Shown here: piece by piece, positions 18,582-29,400 of the stretch
Numbering within the stretch: position 1 is the first letter of the stretch
Layout: each line of letters begins with the position of its first letter
Assembly (NCBI GenBank): GCA_964423645.1
Contig: CAYRFE010000012.1
Span: 33,717-97,716 of the forward strand
Direction: 5' to 3'
Length of the DNA stretch: 64,000 nt
Source: CAYRFE01 sp964423645 [NCBI: uncultured bacterium]
Lineage (GTDB): Bacteria; Macinerneyibacteriota; Macinerneyibacteria; Macinerneyibacteriales
Notes under the pieces: generated by a model
Databases searched by the model: none
What the model was told of the DNA's origin: nothing
Seen by the model: the letters and a program-made list of their open reading frames with translations, nothing else
Made by a program: the position numbers and the translations under genes

Positions 18582-19589
18582 TTACTTCACCTTCCTCATC
18601 GCAAGGCCGACAACAACCGTCAGCGCCGGACCTAATTGTTCCAAATCGCTCATTAATGCGGGAGGTGCCTTCATATACTTTACCGGATTGAACAATTCAA
18701 TTTCAACACCCAGTAATGATGAAAGAGAATTTGACAGTCCCAGCGTTAACGCGCCGCCACCCGTTATGACGACACGATTAATAACAACCTGCGTGTTCAT
18801 TTTCACATAATCTATCGAGCGCATTATTTCATTACCGATATTGGTGTTCACTTCATCTACAAAGGGACGAATATCGACATTCGCCGTTTCTTTGCCTAAC
18901 TTCACTCTATCAGCCGTATCAAAATTCATGCCGAGTCCCTTTGCAATGGCATCGGTGTAATGACGACCGCCATAATTGATTTCACGAATAAACTTCGGAA
19001 TACCATCCACCGTGATATTCAAGCTGGTTTTCTCAGAGCCTATATCGGCAAAAAGAACCGTCCCGCTCGTCGGAGCAACTAATGTTTCATATACGTTTTG
19101 AATAGCAAGGGCTGATGTATCGACAACCATCGGGCTCAAACCGAGACTTTTTAATAAATTAACGCGCGCATTAACAATCTCTCGCTTCGCCGCTACGATC
19201 AAAACATCTGTTTTGCCGGCGCTTTCTCCTAATATTGCATAATCAGAATAGATATCCGACGGTTCAAAAGGTATATAATTCGGAAGTTCCCACCCTAACG
19301 AGGCAACGACCTTATCTCTGCCGGTTGCATCTATCTGCACTGTTTTATTGATTAAATGACGACCTGATATAGGGATCGAAACATTTTTATTCTTTATTTT
19401 CCTATTTGCAAAAATACTGCTGATGGTCGACTCGATCAGATTGGCATCAATAATCTCACCCTCAACGATGCTTTCTCGAGAAAGCAGTCCGTAACCGAAA
19501 TTTATAACTTCAACTCCTTTGGATGTAAGGCGAAGTTCCATGGCCTTGATGCTGTTCGCACCAATATCCAAGCCAACGAGCTGCTTCAT
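18582..19589 (-). CDS. pilM: Type IV pilus actin-like ATPase PilM
   Basis: 335 residues of the FtsA/actin-like fold. The phosphate-1 loop is VGLDIGANSIKAMEL at the N-terminus, and VLFADIGSEKTSLN is the second phosphate loop. Also seen: ITGGGALTLGLSNSLSSLLG, the adenosine-binding region. PilM binds the cytoplasmic tail of PilN and relays to the pilus motors. No pilB, pilT or pilin gene is in the window. AGGAGG lies 6 nt before the ATG. First gene of the pil operon, with its own promoter. Confidence 0.95.
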   Translation of the reverse strand: MKQLVGLDIGANSIKAMELRLTSKGVEVINFGYGLLSRESIVEGEIIDANLIESTISSIFANRKIKNKNVSIPISGRHLINKTVQIDATGRDKVVASLGWELPNYIPFEPSDIYSDYAILGESAGKTDVLIVAAKREIVNARVNLLKSLGLSPMVVDTSALAIQNVYETLVAPTSGTVLFADIGSEKTSLNITVDGIPKFIREINYGGRHYTDAIAKGLGMNFDTADRVKLGKETANVDIRPFVDEVNTNIGNEIMRSIDYVKMNTQVVINRVVITGGGALTLGLSNSLSSLLGVEIELFNPVKYMKAPPALMSDLEQLGPALTVVVGLAMRKVK

Positions 19590-19609
19590 AGTACCTCCTA
19601 TTTTCCATT

Positions 19610-19637
19610 AGAATAGCATATTTCTGTAATATGTCAA
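19610..19637 (-). promoter_or_regulatory. Sigma70-type promoter of the pil operon
   Basis: Minus strand: TTGACA, 16-nt spacer, TATTCT, followed by a leader with AGGAGG before pilM. The TGA stop of the upstream response regulator lies inside the -35 box. I see no sigma54-type GG-N10-GC element here. Confidence 0.65.
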
Positions 19638-20926
19638 GGTTTTATGTTATATAACTTTATTTTTCTTATCAAAGTATTTCTATGAATGCCTAATAATTGT
19701 GCGGCTTTTGAATGATTATTATGCGTGGTCAACAATGCTTTCTCTATGAGGGCTTTTTCTGATCCGTTCAACGTCTCATTGGTAACAGTTGAAAGAGTGA
19801 GCATATGAATAGGATCGACTGACCCGCTGATGACCACTTGTGTGATAATATTCTCGAGCTCACGAACGTTCCCTGGCCATGTATACTCATTCAAGATACG
19901 TAATTCCTCCGAAGAAAGCACAATTCTTTGTTTATACTTTCTATTAGATAATTCAAGGAAATACCTGCATAACGGCATAATATCATCGATTCTTTCGCGT
20001 AAAGGGGGGATAGTAAGAGGAAAAACATTCAACCGATAATAAAGGTCTTCTCTGAAATTCTTCTGCATTACTTCTTCAGATAAAATCCTATTGGTGGCTG
20101 CAATGATTCTTACATCAATAGACCGACTGGTCACTTCTCCAAGACGTGTGATCTCCTTCTCCTGCACAACGCGAAGCAATTTGACTTGTGCTGCTAACGA
20201 TACCTCAGTGATCTCATCCAGAAAAATGGTTCCTCGATGAGCATATTCAAATTTACCTTTATAATCTTTATCTGCTCCGGTGAATGCACCTTTTTTATAT
20301 CCGAACAATTCGGATTCAATAAGGTTTTCAGGCAATGCGGCACAAAACACTTTCACAAAAGGTTTTTGCGATCGTATACTTTCTCGATGAATTAAATCAG
20401 CTACCAACTCTTTACCTGTGCCGCTTTCGCCTTGGATCAATACGGTGGCATCAGAATGCGCTGCTTTTTTTGCCTTTTCAATGACATCTAACATCACGCG
20501 AGAGACGGCAATAAAATTTCTCGGGGTATTTTGCGCATTACCGAATCCCTCTATATCGGCTTCCAATTCTTCGGTATGTGCAATTTTCTTAAGGATCATC
20601 TCAAGCTCATCGTAATTGAGCGGTTTGGTAAGATAGTCGTACGCGCCGAGTTTCATTGCAAATACTGCATCTTGAGTATTTGAGAATGCCGTAAGCATAA
20701 TCACTTTACACGGGAATGCGTTTTTTTGTATAAACTGTAATAAAAGCATTCCGTTGATTTTTTTTAACTTATAATCAGTTATAACAACATCATATGCACT
20801 TTTTTCAAGTAACGCCATGGCCGGCTCACCGTCATCGGTCTCAATGACCGAATGACCTGAACCTAACAGTAACTCTTTCATGTAGGTACGCTGTATCGGA
20901 TCGTCCTCAACCAGAAGTATTTTCAT
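19634..20926 (-). CDS. NtrC-family sigma54-dependent response regulator
   Basis: 430 residues: receiver domain (phospho-acceptor D51 in VVITDYKLKK), AAA+ domain with Walker A GESGTGKE (about 166-173), sigma54-contact loop GAFTGA (about 213-218), Walker B IFLDEITE, and a C-terminal Fis-type helix-turn-helix ending HSKAAQLLGIHRNTLIRKI. All key residues are present, so it should activate sigma54 promoters. Its start overlaps the histidine kinase stop by 20 bp. Position just before pilM suggests a PilR-like role, but the pilM promoter looks sigma70, so the target may lie elsewhere. Confidence 0.93.
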   Translation of the reverse strand: MKILLVEDDPIQRTYMKELLLGSGHSVIETDDGEPAMALLEKSAYDVVITDYKLKKINGMLLLQFIQKNAFPCKVIMLTAFSNTQDAVFAMKLGAYDYLTKPLNYDELEMILKKIAHTEELEADIEGFGNAQNTPRNFIAVSRVMLDVIEKAKKAAHSDATVLIQGESGTGKELVADLIHRESIRSQKPFVKVFCAALPENLIESELFGYKKGAFTGADKDYKGKFEYAHRGTIFLDEITEVSLAAQVKLLRVVQEKEITRLGEVTSRSIDVRIIAATNRILSEEVMQKNFREDLYYRLNVFPLTIPPLRERIDDIMPLCRYFLELSNRKYKQRIVLSSEELRILNEYTWPGNVRELENIITQVVISGSVDPIHMLTLSTVTNETLNGSEKALIEKALLTTHNNHSKAAQLLGIHRNTLIRKIKLYNIKP

Positions 20927-22499
20927 GACGTATAAACCTCATCGATAGTGTAGTAAATCTCCCCTTCTCTGTAATCAATTCCATTGTAGCACCACCCATA
21001 GCCAAGAGCAAGCGAATGATATACATCCCGATTCCGGTCCCTTGTTCTTTCGTAGTATATCCGAGTTGAATAAGACGAATAAGCTGATCAGCATCAAATC
21101 CGTTCCCATTATCCGTAATATCCAGATAAACATGCTCATCACTCTGACGCAAAATAACCGTAAGCGTCAGAGAATCACGCCGTTCTTCAAGTGCGTTTTT
21201 TATAATATTATCACAGATGATCTTCAACTTCATCCGATCAAAATAAATAAGCGGAGAAATCGTCGCCTCAATCGAAAACCGCACATTGCTATCATTAAAA
21301 ACTGTTTCCCAGTGCATCAGTAAATTTGTGGTAAACTGTGCTAATTCTATCGGTTCAGGCGTATACTCGATCAATAAACCCATATGTGACGCAACTGAAT
21401 TGATGAATTGTAATTGATTGTCGATATCATCCCATTTCTTCTCTTCGGGGTACTTCTTTTCAAGCGTTTTTACGATCATAGCGATAACATTTAAAGGATT
21501 TTTAATCTCATGCGCAATGACAGAAGAAAGCGTTTTTAATGCAGTCTCATTGACCGCACACGCAGATTGCAATTCGTCCGCACGCTTCTGAATGATCAGA
21601 ATACGATCATACCCGTTTTCGGTTTTCATCCCCACCAATACGAAATCTGCAAATACCGGCGTTCCGTCCATCGCGGAAAATGTTTGCGTAAAAAACAATC
21701 CGTTATTAAATTTCTCATCGTCAAGCATAGTATGCAGAAAGGGGAATATTTCATGTGCATGAAGTCCTTGAATAGTACCTCCGTAAAGAGATTCAAGTTT
21801 TTTATTGGAATGGCGTACAACACCATCTCCTTGGAGTACGGCAAACCCGACACCAAGATTATCGATCACATAATTTAAAACTTGCATGGTATTTTTCACG
21901 GTTGAAGACATATCATTGAAGTGATTAGCGAGCGTACGAATCTCAGCTATACCGTCTTCGGTGACATGCACATCATAATTCCCTTGTGTTATGAGCTTTG
22001 TTGAACGCGTAATAGCGGTGACGGGACGAATAAAGAATACATACGAAACGTAATACATACATCCGGTTATCGCGATAATTAATATATAAAAAGGAATTAA
22101 AAAACGCAAATACATCCCTGCGCGCAGATAGTCACTAAATGAGTATATAAACACGTAGCGACTTGCATTATCGGATCGTAAAAATAGCGTACGGTTGAAT
22201 CGCAGAGGAGTACCCGATTTTAACCGGTCACGGATCGCAAACAAATCATAATAGGGAACTCCGATAAATCGTTCATTCGACTCATCATATACCGCACTTA
22301 AAAAATGCAATGCTACTAATTTTTTTAAAACAATTTCTTGTTTGTCACTGTCTTCTGTTGCAATAAAATCCGTGTAACGGATCAAGGAGTCCTCCATTTC
22401 ATTATAGTACAATGAAAATAATAAATGATATGCAAGAAAACCGCTTATAATCGCTGAAGATAACAATAACGACGCCGCGATAAGAACAGTTTTTTTCAT
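20907..22499 (-). CDS. Membrane sensor histidine kinase
   Basis: 530 residues: transmembrane helix (about 5-27), periplasmic sensor (~110 residues), a second transmembrane helix, a HAMP-like linker, a PAS-like region, a HisKA domain with the phospho-histidine in SVIAHEIKNPLN, and HATPase_c (DNGNGFD and GTGIGMYIIRLLL). Probable partner of the overlapping NtrC-type regulator. The start at 22499 overlaps the stop of the M6-like gene as ATGA and opens directly into the first helix; a longer in-frame reading adds an unlikely hydrophilic head. Confidence 0.92.
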   Translation of the reverse strand: MKKTVLIAASLLLSSAIISGFLAYHLLFSLYYNEMEDSLIRYTDFIATEDSDKQEIVLKKLVALHFLSAVYDESNERFIGVPYYDLFAIRDRLKSGTPLRFNRTLFLRSDNASRYVFIYSFSDYLRAGMYLRFLIPFYILIIAITGCMYYVSYVFFIRPVTAITRSTKLITQGNYDVHVTEDGIAEIRTLANHFNDMSSTVKNTMQVLNYVIDNLGVGFAVLQGDGVVRHSNKKLESLYGGTIQGLHAHEIFPFLHTMLDDEKFNNGLFFTQTFSAMDGTPVFADFVLVGMKTENGYDRILIIQKRADELQSACAVNETALKTLSSVIAHEIKNPLNVIAMIVKTLEKKYPEEKKWDDIDNQLQFINSVASHMGLLIEYTPEPIELAQFTTNLLMHWETVFNDSNVRFSIEATISPLIYFDRMKLKIICDNIIKNALEERRDSLTLTVILRQSDEHVYLDITDNGNGFDADQLIRLIQLGYTTKEQGTGIGMYIIRLLLAMGGATMELITEKGRFTTLSMRFIRHENTSG

Positions 22500-25111
22500 C
22501 TCAGAATACTCAGCTTTAACCGTGATGTGTGACCACTCCATGAAACTACACAAAAATATGTTCCCGTAGCAAGGTCAGAAACATCCAAAGTGATATAATT
22601 TTCTCCGCCGATCAATTGTCGTGATATGTTTTTTATTTTGTGCATTCGAGCAGAAAACAATGATATCTCAGCCGTTTCTCCTAACTCCGCCTTGACAAAT
22701 ACTGTTACCGTCGAAGACGATGAAGGATTTGGATAAACATATACATGTCCGTTATGTAACGGTGTCACTTCTCCGTCTACTTTTTTTGCAACATTCCCTG
22801 TTCTGAATGTTATAAAACCGGGAAATGAATAAAAAAGTGACGAATCATGATACAATAAGGTCTCTTCAGTGACGGTATCAATGACGGGTGTACCGACGTG
22901 CGTAAAGTACGTGGAACCCTCCTTGCTCCAGTCATATCGACTGATTGCATCGCCGACACTGAAAAGAAATAACCCGCCGTTATCACGCGCAATTGTCATA
23001 AAAGAAACATTTTTTAAAGGGAGTACCCTTTCCGCATATCCATTTGGCGTGTAAATGATAACGTTATCGTGAAACGAGGCAAATAACTCGGCGGTACCGT
23101 CACTGTCATAGTCAGCAAAGAAAAAATCTTTCGGCACATCAGACAATGTCAGAACGCGCTCGGGATGATCATTATTCATTTGATAGATATCGCCGCCATC
23201 ACTGTAATAGAGCCGATCTTCATAGATACACAGCTGTTCGCCCAATCGGGTATCATGCAAATACCATGCATTACTCTTAAAATTGTACCATGAGCTCTCA
23301 TGCAATATGCTACGTTCAGCTCCGGTATAACTCTGAGAAGCGATGGTTTGAAATGATTCACTCAGACATAACACATTGTTCTCCCCAAGAACATACCAAT
23401 TCACACCTTCGCGTGTGATCGTCTGTGCTGCAAACGGAAAAACTGCAAGAGCGGTCGTGCAATCTGTCACTTGATACACCGCATGTGAAGTAAATATTAG
23501 TGTATCACGTATGTGTACTACTTGTTCATCGGCAGAAAAAGTGTGGATCTCTGCATTGTCTGAGAGGGCAGTCACAACACCGTTTTCAGTCACGAAAAAA
23601 CCATTCCCGACATGTACACCCTCATTGAATGAGAAAGGGAAATAATCACGCCGTGTGTTTTCAATCGTGATCGTGGCGGTACGAGCAAGTATATCGGAAT
23701 GGATATTTGACAGTACAATACCCGTACGTCGACCCGCGGCATCATTGGCAGAAGGATTTGTTTTGTCATTAAAACGGGTCCAGCGAAATTTCTTGAGCAC
23801 ACTGTCGCTAAAACAATCATACACATCGCCAATACTTCCGGTCTGTCCCCATGGTTTATCAAGATCATTGAAGCCGTCGGCTTCCTCAATATCGATGCCC
23901 TTTGAGACGCCGGATATCGGTGTCGCAGGAATTTGTTCAATGACATCATGACGAATATGATATACCATCACTCCCATGGGGGTGCATGTTTCTCGTATGA
24001 CCATCTTTCCGCTTCCGTTCATCCCCAATTCAGTGACGCTATATCCGTTTTCAAAATATTTCTCTATACCGGTTCGTTCACGGTTTTCTATTAAGAAATA
24101 TTCATTACTGTTCACGTGTATTTTCAATACCTGATTCCCTGTCCACATAGAGTTCGGCAAATCCGCCGCACTCGCATGAATAAGAAACGTTCCGTTTGCT
24201 GCAACTTCCGTAACAGATGCCCACCCCATCAAAATCTTGGTATATGCCGTGGGGTGCATAGGTGCAAAACCATTATAATTCCATAACCCATATGCCATGA
24301 GATCCCACAAGCCCAAACCGCTTGATTGTCCGTTCATATTGAACGTAAGCGGCATCCCCATCGCTTGTCCAAACGTAAAAGCCGCAGAACCCAAGAGACC
24401 TCGTTTTAGATTTCCCCGAGTTTGTGTCTCAGGTAAAATGATGACTGATTGTGGATTAAATGCACCGTATTGAAGCAATTGTCCCGTTTTTTCAAAATAT
24501 TCCTCCGCAGTGAGAACCCCCGAAAGAATATCATTCGGTGTGGTCGAACTCATATCACTTTCTTCTCCGGCGCCTGCGTGAAGCACTACGATAAAATCAT
24601 ATTCACGATCGGCATACGCACCGGATGCAGCCAGTGCATCTTTGATGAGTCTGCTATAACCCGATGCAGTATCGTGAGGGTCATCATAATAGGACATAGC
24701 ATGCGGCATCACGACAATTTCGGTCATAACTATATCATTAAGATCAAATAAATCATTGGATATTTCTCGAAAATAATCTCGTAATGAATACGTATGTACA
24801 TTCGTGCCGTTTTCATATACATACTCCGGTTCAACGTCCGCATACGAAAAAATCGTAAAATAATCCATGTTTTTCGGATTTCGATCAGCTAATGTGCGCA
24901 AAATAAAGCGACCGTCCCCGTATGTCAATGGATCATTGTCTGCGGGGAATTCAGTACGAATAACCAGGACCGAATGATTCCCCAGCCATGCACGGGAAGA
25001 AATGTGCGATCCGTCCGATCCTACTATTTTCCCGTTGTTACCTACAAAGGGCGATGCCCACAAAGGAATTACTACCATACACCATAACAATATACTAATA
25101 GGTGACTTCAT
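22496..25111 (-). CDS. M6 metallopeptidase-like exported protein, zinc site lost
   Basis: 871 residues: a signal peptide (cleaved near PLWAS, residue ~20), an M6 (immune inhibitor A-like) region to about residue 480, beta-rich repeats, and an ~85-residue C-terminal domain beginning YVYPNPSSSS that resembles Por/type IX secretion sorting tails. In active M6 peptidases the zinc motif is HExxHxxGxP. The aligned stretch here reads FTFGQAMGMP (245-254), so both histidines and the glutamate are absent, while the downstream GLWDLMAYG stretch is kept. It is therefore probably a non-catalytic surface or binding protein. It is encoded between two two-component systems, overlapping each. Confidence 0.8.
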   Translation of the reverse strand: MKSPISILLWCMVVIPLWASPFVGNNGKIVGSDGSHISSRAWLGNHSVLVIRTEFPADNDPLTYGDGRFILRTLADRNPKNMDYFTIFSYADVEPEYVYENGTNVHTYSLRDYFREISNDLFDLNDIVMTEIVVMPHAMSYYDDPHDTASGYSRLIKDALAASGAYADREYDFIVVLHAGAGEESDMSSTTPNDILSGVLTAEEYFEKTGQLLQYGAFNPQSVIILPETQTRGNLKRGLLGSAAFTFGQAMGMPLTFNMNGQSSGLGLWDLMAYGLWNYNGFAPMHPTAYTKILMGWASVTEVAANGTFLIHASAADLPNSMWTGNQVLKIHVNSNEYFLIENRERTGIEKYFENGYSVTELGMNGSGKMVIRETCTPMGVMVYHIRHDVIEQIPATPISGVSKGIDIEEADGFNDLDKPWGQTGSIGDVYDCFSDSVLKKFRWTRFNDKTNPSANDAAGRRTGIVLSNIHSDILARTATITIENTRRDYFPFSFNEGVHVGNGFFVTENGVVTALSDNAEIHTFSADEQVVHIRDTLIFTSHAVYQVTDCTTALAVFPFAAQTITREGVNWYVLGENNVLCLSESFQTIASQSYTGAERSILHESSWYNFKSNAWYLHDTRLGEQLCIYEDRLYYSDGGDIYQMNNDHPERVLTLSDVPKDFFFADYDSDGTAELFASFHDNVIIYTPNGYAERVLPLKNVSFMTIARDNGGLFLFSVGDAISRYDWSKEGSTYFTHVGTPVIDTVTEETLLYHDSSLFYSFPGFITFRTGNVAKKVDGEVTPLHNGHVYVYPNPSSSSTVTVFVKAELGETAEISLFSARMHKIKNISRQLIGGENYITLDVSDLATGTYFCVVSWSGHTSRLKLSILR

Positions 25112-26402
25112 AGCGCTCCATTCTTTTTTTCAACTCTTCAATACTTAATCCCAAAATTCGGGCACTTCGTTCATGATTCCCCCCCGTAAGCATATAGACC
25201 CTCGAGAGAATTTCTTTTTCTTGCGAGGTGAGAAATGAATCAAGATTGATGTTTGTATGCATAAAATGAGCCTCATCATAATACAAATAACTGCCTTCGG
25301 TTAGAACCAACGTTCGTTCTATAAAATTACGTAATTCACGAATATTTCCCGGCCATGTATAAATGAGCATGTACTTTTCAAGATCATGGTGAAGCGTTTT
25401 CGTATCCATCCCGTATTGATTACACAAAAAAGAAATGAAGTAATGTGCGAGCGGAATGATATCTTTTTTACGCTCTCGTAACGGGGGTATGGTCATTTCC
25501 ACAACATTGATACGATAATACAGATCTTCGCGAAATACTCCTTGCGATACGAGCAAAGGAATATGCGTATTAGTTGCAGTGATTAATCGAAAATCAGCCT
25601 CGATGGACATTTTACCGCCAAGTCGTTGAATTTTCTTATCTTGCAGAATTCTCAGCAATGCGGCTTGATTACGAGCAGGTAAATCACCTATCCCATCCAA
25701 AAACAATGTACCGCCGTGAGCGCGTTCACATAAACCTTTTTTTGCCGCATCTGCGCCGGTAAAAGCTCCCTTTTCAAAACCGATAACCTCAGCTTCAAAA
25801 AGCGATTCAGGTATTGCCCCACATCCCAACGTGACAAATTCTCCCGATGCAACACGGGAATGTTTGTGGATAAATCGAGCGAGGACATCCTTGCCGACGC
25901 CGTGCTCACCATATAACACAACCGACGCGTCTGTTGCGGCGACCTGTGTGGCATCCTTAAGCACTTTATGCATTTTCTTATCGTGTATTGCGTCAAATAT
26001 ATCGTCACTGTAATGTACCAAGGCATTATTCCTCGCCTCTATCGCCTTGCCGACCTTTTCTTTTAAAATATCTTCATCCGCTGTTTTTTCCATAAAATCA
26101 ACCGCTCCGAGTTTTAACGCTTCTACTGCAAGCGCAATACTGCCATGCCCGGTGAGCATGATAACCGGAATACTTTTGTAGGTTGCACGAATTTTTTTGA
26201 GACATTCCATACCATCCATGAACGGCATTTTAATGTCGCATATGACAATATCAATTTTTTCTTCTTGAAGAAGAGTAAAGGCTTCCAGCGGATGCGCTGC
26301 TTCAAAACATTCATGCCCCATTTCATGAGCGATAATACAGATCATTTTCCGAATATTTTTCTCGTCATCAACGACAAGAATTTTTGCAAAATTACCCTTC
26401 AT
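25095..26402 (-). CDS. NtrC-family response regulator with altered Walker B and helix-turn-helix
   Basis: 435 residues: receiver domain (D56 in IVICDIKMPF), AAA+ domain with Walker A GEHGVGKD (about 165-172) and GAFTGA (about 212-217), then a Fis-like C-terminus. Two features are odd. Walker B reads LFLDGIGD, so the catalytic glutamate that normally follows the aspartate is glycine (residue 237). The recognition helix ends GLSIEELKKRM rather than the usual R-x-T/S-L-x-R-K. The ATPase may be weak or inactive. The start overlaps the upstream kinase by 11 bp and has GGAG 5 nt before it. Confidence 0.9.
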   Translation of the reverse strand: MKGNFAKILVVDDEKNIRKMICIIAHEMGHECFEAAHPLEAFTLLQEEKIDIVICDIKMPFMDGMECLKKIRATYKSIPVIMLTGHGSIALAVEALKLGAVDFMEKTADEDILKEKVGKAIEARNNALVHYSDDIFDAIHDKKMHKVLKDATQVAATDASVVLYGEHGVGKDVLARFIHKHSRVASGEFVTLGCGAIPESLFEAEVIGFEKGAFTGADAAKKGLCERAHGGTLFLDGIGDLPARNQAALLRILQDKKIQRLGGKMSIEADFRLITATNTHIPLLVSQGVFREDLYYRINVVEMTIPPLRERKKDIIPLAHYFISFLCNQYGMDTKTLHHDLEKYMLIYTWPGNIRELRNFIERTLVLTEGSYLYYDEAHFMHTNINLDSFLTSQEKEILSRVYMLTGGNHERSARILGLSIEELKKRMERYEVTY

Positions 26403-29400
26403 AATGCTCCGTTGTAAAGATCAGATACATATCGCTGCCTTCCCCTTCGCGAACCTGGACATACACTTCGTTACCGTATTCATTCATGATCTTTTTCACG
26501 ATATATAAACCCAATCCGCTCCCGCCTTTTTTGGAAGAGTAGAACGGCTCAAAAATCTGCTCTCGTATCTCCTGCCGTATTCCACCGGCGTTATCCTTGA
26601 CATGGATCACAACATAGGACGATTGGGTATCTATATTCGGTATATTCCACTCAGTCGGTAGTGTAGCATAATATGCGCTTATTTCAATCGGTTTTGTCTC
26701 AGGTATCGCCTCAATGGCATTTTTTAGAATATTTTTGAGGATCATGCGTAATTTATTCGGAGGGAAATACACAAGCGGTAATTTTTCGGATATATTGAGC
26801 AGGATCGGATATGGTTTAAACCCGTTCACAAGAGCTCCGATTTCGCCTGCGATATCAAGCGCATTCACGTTTGCTTCACCTTTTTGTGTCATTTCACGAA
26901 AATCACGCACAAGAGATCCGATCGCTGCAGTTTCTTCTCGCATTACGGTAAGAAGTTCCTGAAATACCGAACGCTCTTCCGCGGTTATGGATAATGATGC
27001 AGTGGCTTTTTCTAAGCGATTGACTGAAAACTCTAATGGCATCAGGGGATTTTTCAGTTCATGAGCTATTTCTTGCGCAACATCAAACCATACCTGGGCT
27101 TTCTCCGCGATCACAAAAGATGTGATATCTGAAACCGTAAAAATATATCCGTACTTAAAATGACGTATTGTGATCCGTAAAATATGACCTTTATATCGCA
27201 ACTCTGTGACAACCGGCTTAAAAAAATCAACCGGAATTTCTATCACATCATGGGGCTGTCGATGTAATTCTATATTCGGCGATAAACGTTCCATATCGTC
27301 GTTATAGAGCATAATTCCTCTTTTTTTGTCATACACTACCGCCGCTACAGGTAATGAACCGATTATTTCACGTAAAAAATTCTGTGTATCGTTGAGATTT
27401 ATTTTATACGCCGAGAGCTTTGCCAACATCGTATTGAAATTACTCAATAACGTATTTATCTCAGTGATATCGGTCTTGCGTTCTATTTTATATGAAAAAT
27501 TACCGACACTTACTTCTTTCGTAGCCTCAATAAGATCAGTTAAAGGATAAATAATCTTCATAAAAAACACGGTAAACATCCTCAATACTGCAGCGATCAA
27601 CACAACATTAATCACCATAAACAGAATAATAGTATCAAAAAAATCTTCTCGTTGCATACGATTTAACGCGACAGTTGTCCTCACGGTGAGTCCCTTTGTC
27701 AACGGATCGGCATAATACACGTCAACGATACCTTTTCCCCAAAAATAGGTGTATATCTCTCTTTTATTTTCGAGAGCCGTAAGCATATCAAATGGAAGAT
27801 AGTCACGTTTAAGATTTAAGCGATAGAGATCCTCATTATACGACAAAATTCGCTGTGGCCCTGAATATAATGACCATTCATTTCCCCATGGGATCTCACT
27901 AAAAGCACCGGGGGTATTAAAAATGCGTCCCGAGTAAAAATGCGCATACCATGTGCGGGCATTTTTCAATATCAATGCCCGAGTTTGCGATACCTCCTTG
28001 CTGATATAGTGTTTGAGTGATGAAGTATAATTATTAAAAATAAGCATAGTACTAAATATAAACGGCAATACAAGGAAAAACAATACGATCAGCATCATTC
28101 GTATACGAAAATCAAATTGTACGCGGAATGATTTTGAAAAAATTATCTTTAACAATAAAAAAATCACTATGACTCCGCATGCCGAAATACATGCTCGAAA
28201 AATGATATATTCCGTTCGTTTTATCCAAACGGTGATAACATCCGTACCCTCAGACACACTTAATGAACGAAAATGCGATGAGGGTCGTTCGCCAAATCCC
28301 GTAGAAAAAACAGTCACTCCGGATGATTTTCGTGTAAAAACGATCGGGATCTCAGCGTCATAACGCCAATAATCCTTTGCGATACCTACCACAATGCTTC
28401 CTATGAGTTTATTTTCTTGAAATACCTGCACACGATGCATCCAAAAATTCCCGCCGTCAACTATTGCAGGTGAAAAATTTTTCGTCGGATATGTTACCAG
28501 GGAACAGCGAAAAGAAAATGAGCTGATTATATCCCCGTCAGTGTTCTCAAAATATAAAAAATGCGGGTACAGCTTGTGCACCAATGGTGTGTTTGACCAT
28601 TTATAGAACGCAAAATTATTATCATCATAATTGATCCGCTCTGCAAGTGTCCACCGGATTTGTTCATCATTGCGAAGAATATCGGCGGTCAAATCCATCG
28701 TATTTTGTACTTCACGCTCGCTTTGCTTGACAAAATATTGAATGGTATGAGTTGTGTTTTTTCCGTGCCGCATCGCATATACAGGATAAAGCATCATAAA
28801 AAAAAGAACTGCGCCTGCGAGAATATGAATTTGTCGTATAACCGTACAATGTTTTCGTGTTAAAAACAATACGGAAGCAATACTTATTAAAAAAATCATC
28901 ATCGGTACCGAAACCCACATTCCGACGATTGACAGTACAATTGCGAGGCCTTCTTTCGTATGTCGACCTAAATGAGGCACAACAAAAAGAATTGCCAAAA
29001 ATCCCGCACAACACGCCAAAATATACATAAAATACGATGCAGTGAACACCCCGAAGACAAATGCTCCGATAAGCATGTGATTCGGAAATACTTGCAACAA
29101 TAAGGCCAAAAACGGAAAAAATATTGTTGCTGTCGTGATCAAATCCCAATAGGTTATATGGTGGATCTCATTGAGTACGTAATCCATAATGATCGTCCGA
29201 TCGACTATCAGGATAAGAACAGTACAACATACTGCGACCAAAGGATACGGCAACATTATGACCAGTGCAACACCGAATAACACATGAAGAATAAGTATTT
29301 GTTTACCACTAAAAAGACGAAATGACGCGATTACAACAATCATGAATGTGAGAAAAAAAAACATTTTACGTAAAAGCACAACATAATCAGATATCCCCGG

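Noticed and set aside
19590-19640. Sigma54 promoter for the pil operon
   Set aside because: No GG-N10-GC element was found; a sigma70-type match is present.
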